From the NCBI GenBank assembly GCA_034431895.1, contig DAOUCM010000120.1, positions 1 to 9,299 of the forward strand: a stretch of DNA of 9,299 bases, given 5' to 3'. The stretch comes from JAABUE01 sp034431895 (GTDB lineage: Bacteria > Chloroflexota > Anaerolineae > Anaerolineales > Villigracilaceae). The notes below the pieces were generated by a model that was not told the DNA's origin, searched no databases, and saw only the letters and a list, made by a program, of their open reading frames with translations. Positions 6,898 to 9,299 of this stretch are shown here, piece after piece (position 1 is the first letter of the stretch; the number at the start of each line of letters is the position of its first letter). A program made the position numbers and the translations under genes.

Positions 6898-6905
6898 TCC
6901 AAACC

Positions 6906-8330
6906 ATGAAAAATCATTCCCCCTTTGGTCGTTTCCTGACCGCCGTAACCTTCATCCTAATCGTCATTCTTTTGAGCCGAACGCCCGCAGATGCTGATAT
7001 GTGGTGGCATCTGAAGGCGGGCCAAGTCATGTGGGAGCAAAAAAGCATTTTGGTTCATGATGTATTCAGTTATACACGTTTCGGAACGTTGTGGGTGAAC
7101 GCATTTTGGCTCTCTGACCTTATATTATATGGGTGTTATGCCCTGGGTGGATATTTTGCCCTGGCAATGTTCGTAGCCCTGAGCGGCGGACTGGCATTTT
7201 TGCTCGTTTCCAGGCGCATGTCAAGCAATCTTTTTTCGAAAAGCGGCGCGCTCCTTTTGGCCGCCATGACCGCCGCCCCCATCTGGGGACCGCGTCCCCA
7301 GATTTTTTCCTTTCTGATTGTAGCATGGTTAGATGCATGGCTAACGGAAAAGCCATCGCCCAAATTGATACTGCCTCTTCTTTTTGCGCTGTGTGCGAAT
7401 CTTCACGTCGGTTGGATTTTGGGGATTCTACTTCTCATTGCGCATATTTCGGGGTTATTTGTCCAGGCCCTCTTTTCATCAGCCGAGGGAAAAAACAGCC
7501 TGCTTCCAGAAGCGCTTCGTCTGGCAATGTGGACCCTCATCTCCGTATTTTTCATCGGCCTCAACCCCAACGGTCTGGCGCTTTGGAAACTGCCCTTCCA
7601 GCAAATAGACGTTTCTCTCCAGATTCAGGAATGGCTTTCCCCTGATTTCCATCGCATAGATTTTCATCCAATGTTATGGATGCTGTTTGCGTTGTTCGTA
7701 ACCGCTCCCTTTGCGCCCAAGCCGATACCCTGGCCGCAAATATTCAAGGTAATCGGATTTGCTTACATGACCTTTGTCGCCCAGCGTAACATTGCTTTAT
7801 TCGCCATCACCGCCGCCCCTTTGCTGGCCGAATGGGGAAACGCCTTCTTACAATCCATCCACACAAGAATCCCAACCGTTTTGACGCAAAGCAAGGAACT
7901 GCGCCGGGCGCGGCTATTCAACGCCGTCATTTTGCTCACCCTGGGCTTTTCAGCGCTTTTCAACCTGGTGCAAATCTCGCAAGCGGAAAAGGTAAATGTC
8001 AACTATCCTGTGGGCGCAATCGAATGGCTCAAGGACAACCGCCCCCCAGGCCGGCTGTTCAACTCGTACAATTGGGGAGGATATTTGATTTGGACATTGC
8101 CCGAGTATCCGGTTTTCATTGATGGACGCGCTGACTTGTACGGAAATGATTTGATTCAACAATGGCATGATGTGGTCAACGCAAGAAGCAACGCATTCGA
8201 TTCTCTGGACGCCTGGAACGTGAATATTGTTCTACTCGAGCCCGACAGGCCAATCATCGAGGCGCTAAAAAAGTCTGGCTGGAAGATGGCCTATGAAGAT
8301 AAGAAAGCCGTTATCTTGATACGTCAATAA
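6906..8330 (+). CDS. Large membrane protein, possible GT-C-like glycosyltransferase
   Basis: I do not recognise a named family for this 474-residue protein. It begins with a hydrophobic helix (about 9-24), then DADMWWHLKAGQ (29-40) with two Asp residues close to the membrane. This position and composition recall the acidic motif in the first outer loop of GT-C enzymes. About eight to ten further helices follow, up to about residue 365. The last 110 residues form a soluble domain with FNSYNWGGYLIWTLP (385-399) and VFIDGRADLYG (403-413). A comparable ending (WGGYL, then P-x-F-IDGR) is, from memory, found in uncharacterised membrane proteins of Chloroflexota and cyanobacteria. There is no strong ribosome-binding site; AAGG lies 11 bases upstream inside an inverted repeat. 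Codon use looks more AT-rich than in the sigma factor gene. It may work with the divergent PIG-V-like protein in surface sugar transfer, which is inference. Confidence 0.75.
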   Translation: MKNHSPFGRFLTAVTFILIVILLSRTPADADMWWHLKAGQVMWEQKSILVHDVFSYTRFGTLWVNAFWLSDLILYGCYALGGYFALAMFVALSGGLAFLLVSRRMSSNLFSKSGALLLAAMTAAPIWGPRPQIFSFLIVAWLDAWLTEKPSPKLILPLLFALCANLHVGWILGILLLIAHISGLFVQALFSSAEGKNSLLPEALRLAMWTLISVFFIGLNPNGLALWKLPFQQIDVSLQIQEWLSPDFHRIDFHPMLWMLFALFVTAPFAPKPIPWPQIFKVIGFAYMTFVAQRNIALFAITAAPLLAEWGNAFLQSIHTRIPTVLTQSKELRRARLFNAVILLTLGFSALFNLVQISQAEKVNVNYPVGAIEWLKDNRPPGRLFNSYNWGGYLIWTLPEYPVFIDGRADLYGNDLIQQWHDVVNARSNAFDSLDAWNVNIVLLEPDRPIIEALKKSGWKMAYEDKKAVILIRQ

Positions 8331-8351
8331 TGCCGTAGCGCGGCCTCCTGC

Positions 8352-8506
8352 CGCAACCACACGACGTTGCGCCGCAGTTGCTTGGCTCCCTGGACACCCG
8401 ACAGGACAGGCTGGCGCTTGCCCAGGGAACTGCGGCGCGAACCAAGAGTTCATATCGAGCCCGACTCTCAAGCCACGAGGGGTGGGCTAACGAGCCAAAA
8501 GGAGTC
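8352..8506 (+). promoter_or_regulatory. Folded leader before the flavodoxin-ferredoxin gene
   Basis: GCGCCGCAGTT (8369-8379) pairs perfectly with AACTGCGGCGC (8428-8438), and the stem continues with CCCTGG (8388-8393) against CCAGGG (8422-8427). The left arm bulges out 8 bases (8380-8387). The bulged TTGGCT plus C8388 is complementary to GAGCCAA (8492-8498), just before the GGAG ribosome-binding site (8501-8504). A second stem joins AGCCC (8458-8462) to GGGCT (8484-8488) with extra pairs inside. GACTC (8463-8467) can instead pair with GAGTC (8502-8506), covering the ribosome-binding site. CGCAAC (8352-8357) can pair with GTTGCG (8366-8371), competing with the large stem. No promoter is evident, so transcription could come from upstream. 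It fits no riboswitch class that I can name. Confidence 0.4.
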
Positions 8507-8511
8507 ATGCA

Positions 8512-9299
8512 ATGGATGTCACGTTGATTTACTTCTCACAGACAGGCAACACACGTCGAATTGCCGAGACAATGGCTGAAGTATTTCGAGGAGCGGGACA
8601 TGCTACGCGGCTGATTTCGCTGAAAAAAGCGTCTCCTCGGGATGCGGTTGCAGGTGAACTGCTGGGCATAGGAACACCTTGTTTCTCCAGCCAAGCGCCT
8701 ACGCCTATCAAAGCATTCCTCAAGAACTTGCCCGTCTTGGAAAACAAGCGCGCCTTTGTCTTTGCCACTTCCGGCGGAGCGCCCGGTCGAGTTCTTTACG
8801 ACCTGACTCGCCTGTTGCAAGATAAGGGAGCCAATGTGATAGGCGGCTTTCTTTCCCGTGGAGAACTGCGTCATCCTGCACCTTGTCTTCACGGCCGGAT
8901 GCCTGGTCGTCCTAATGCAGACGATTTTGTCCAAGCGCGGCGCTTCGCTGCAGCCGTCATCGAGCATGTGACGACTGGCCGCACTGGTGCTGTGGCCGAG
9001 AGCCGCCCCGATACTTTCAAGCCAAGAGGTCAGTTCTATGATCTCGTAGCCCTCATTAGCACGGATGGCTTTCTGCGCCTGATGTTGCCAGAACCAAAAC
9101 CAGACCCAACGCGGTGCAATCAGTGTCAGTGGTGCGTCTACGAATGCCCAATGCATAATATCACCCTGCAACCCTATCCGACCCTGGGAGACCACTGTAT
9201 TCGGTGCTATCGCTGCCTGACCGGTTGTCCTCAAAAGGCTTTCGATGCAGACTGGAGATTAGGCAACCTGGCTATTCTATCCTTCTACAACACAACCTT
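8512..9299 (+). CDS. EFR1-type flavodoxin-ferredoxin fusion (3' end missing)
   Basis: The reading frame is open from ATG 8512 to the window edge (262 codons seen), so the C terminus is not known. The N terminus is flavodoxin-like, with the FMN phosphate-binding loop YFSQTGNT (7-14) and a second loop at ATSGGAPGR (85-93). Two ferredoxin motifs follow: Cys202, 205, 208 and 212 (CNQCQWCVYECP) and Cys229, 232, 235 and 239 (CIRCYRCLTGCP). Each should bind a [4Fe-4S] cluster. The order flavodoxin domain then 2[4Fe-4S] matches EFR1-family proteins, presumed cytoplasmic electron carriers of anaerobes; no specific partner is known from this context. GGAG (8501-8504) lies seven bases before the ATG. 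An out-of-frame ATG at 8507 would give only six codons overlapping the start and lies too close to the GGAG to be well used. A structured leader precedes it. Confidence 0.88.
   Translation, partial: MDVTLIYFSQTGNTRRIAETMAEVFRGAGHATRLISLKKASPRDAVAGELLGIGTPCFSSQAPTPIKAFLKNLPVLENKRAFVFATSGGAPGRVLYDLTRLLQDKGANVIGGFLSRGELRHPAPCLHGRMPGRPNADDFVQARRFAAAVIEHVTTGRTGAVAESRPDTFKPRGQFYDLVALISTDGFLRLMLPEPKPDPTRCNQCQWCVYECPMHNITLQPYPTLGDHCIRCYRCLTGCPQKAFDADWRLGNLAILSFYNTT

Noticed and set aside
8296..8317. Perfect 7-bp inverted repeat AAGATAA / TTATCTT at the end of the membrane protein gene
   Set aside because: It lies within the last codons (K-K and V-I-L), has no T-run and no matching promoter boxes; chance is likely enough that I do not annotate it.
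8352..8445. Integron attC-like or insertion-sequence-end interpretation of the large inverted repeat
   Set aside because: The required RYYYAAC / GTTRRRY core sites are absent at the arm ends, and there is no transposase, integrase or target duplication in view.
1..9299. Defence system, CRISPR array, phage or toxin-antitoxin genes
   Set aside because: I looked on both strands and found no regularly spaced repeats and no proteins with relevant motifs.

Overview
The window looks like chromosomal DNA of a free-living bacterium, most plausibly a member of the Chloroflexota (Anaerolineae-like). That placement is inference from three things: a Gld-type ABC operon ending in a Pro/Thr-rich exported protein, the style of the sigma factor, and large GT-C-like membrane proteins of a kind common in that phylum. 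No marker here fixes the taxonomy. I see no tRNA, rRNA, CRISPR array, insertion sequence or phage gene. The longest stretch without a gene is about 180 bases (8331-8511), and it is full of inverted repeats.

Left part (1-4063, + strand): a good sigma-70 promoter (44-73), a terminator-like hairpin in the leader (94-128), then a tight four-gene operon. It encodes an ABC ATPase, a six-helix ABC-2 permease, a GldG-like auxiliary membrane protein with a large outer domain, and a DUF4340-like anchored protein. Gaps are 7, -1 and 3 bases, which points to coupled translation and one membrane complex. The substrate is unknown, and nothing shows that the cell glides.

Middle (4064-5452): a primary-type sigma-70 factor (RpoD/SigA) with its own promoter. 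No clear terminator separates it from the ABC operon. It converges with a minus-strand gene, and the short space between them holds only weak dyads.

Right-middle (5453-8330): two divergent genes for large multi-spanning membrane proteins. One is a PIG-V-like mannosyltransferase-type GT-C protein (minus). The other is an unassigned protein with a DMWWHL motif near its N terminus (plus). Their 94-base shared upstream region contains an 8-bp inverted repeat and a repeated 11-mer. They may both act in lipid-linked sugar transfer or cell-surface glycosylation.

Right end (8331-9299): a strongly folded leader with several mutually exclusive pairings, some involving the ribosome-binding site, precedes a flavodoxin plus 2[4Fe-4S] ferredoxin fusion (EFR1-type) that runs off the window. 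The leader is the best candidate for something undescribed here, but the case rests on base-pairing read by eye.
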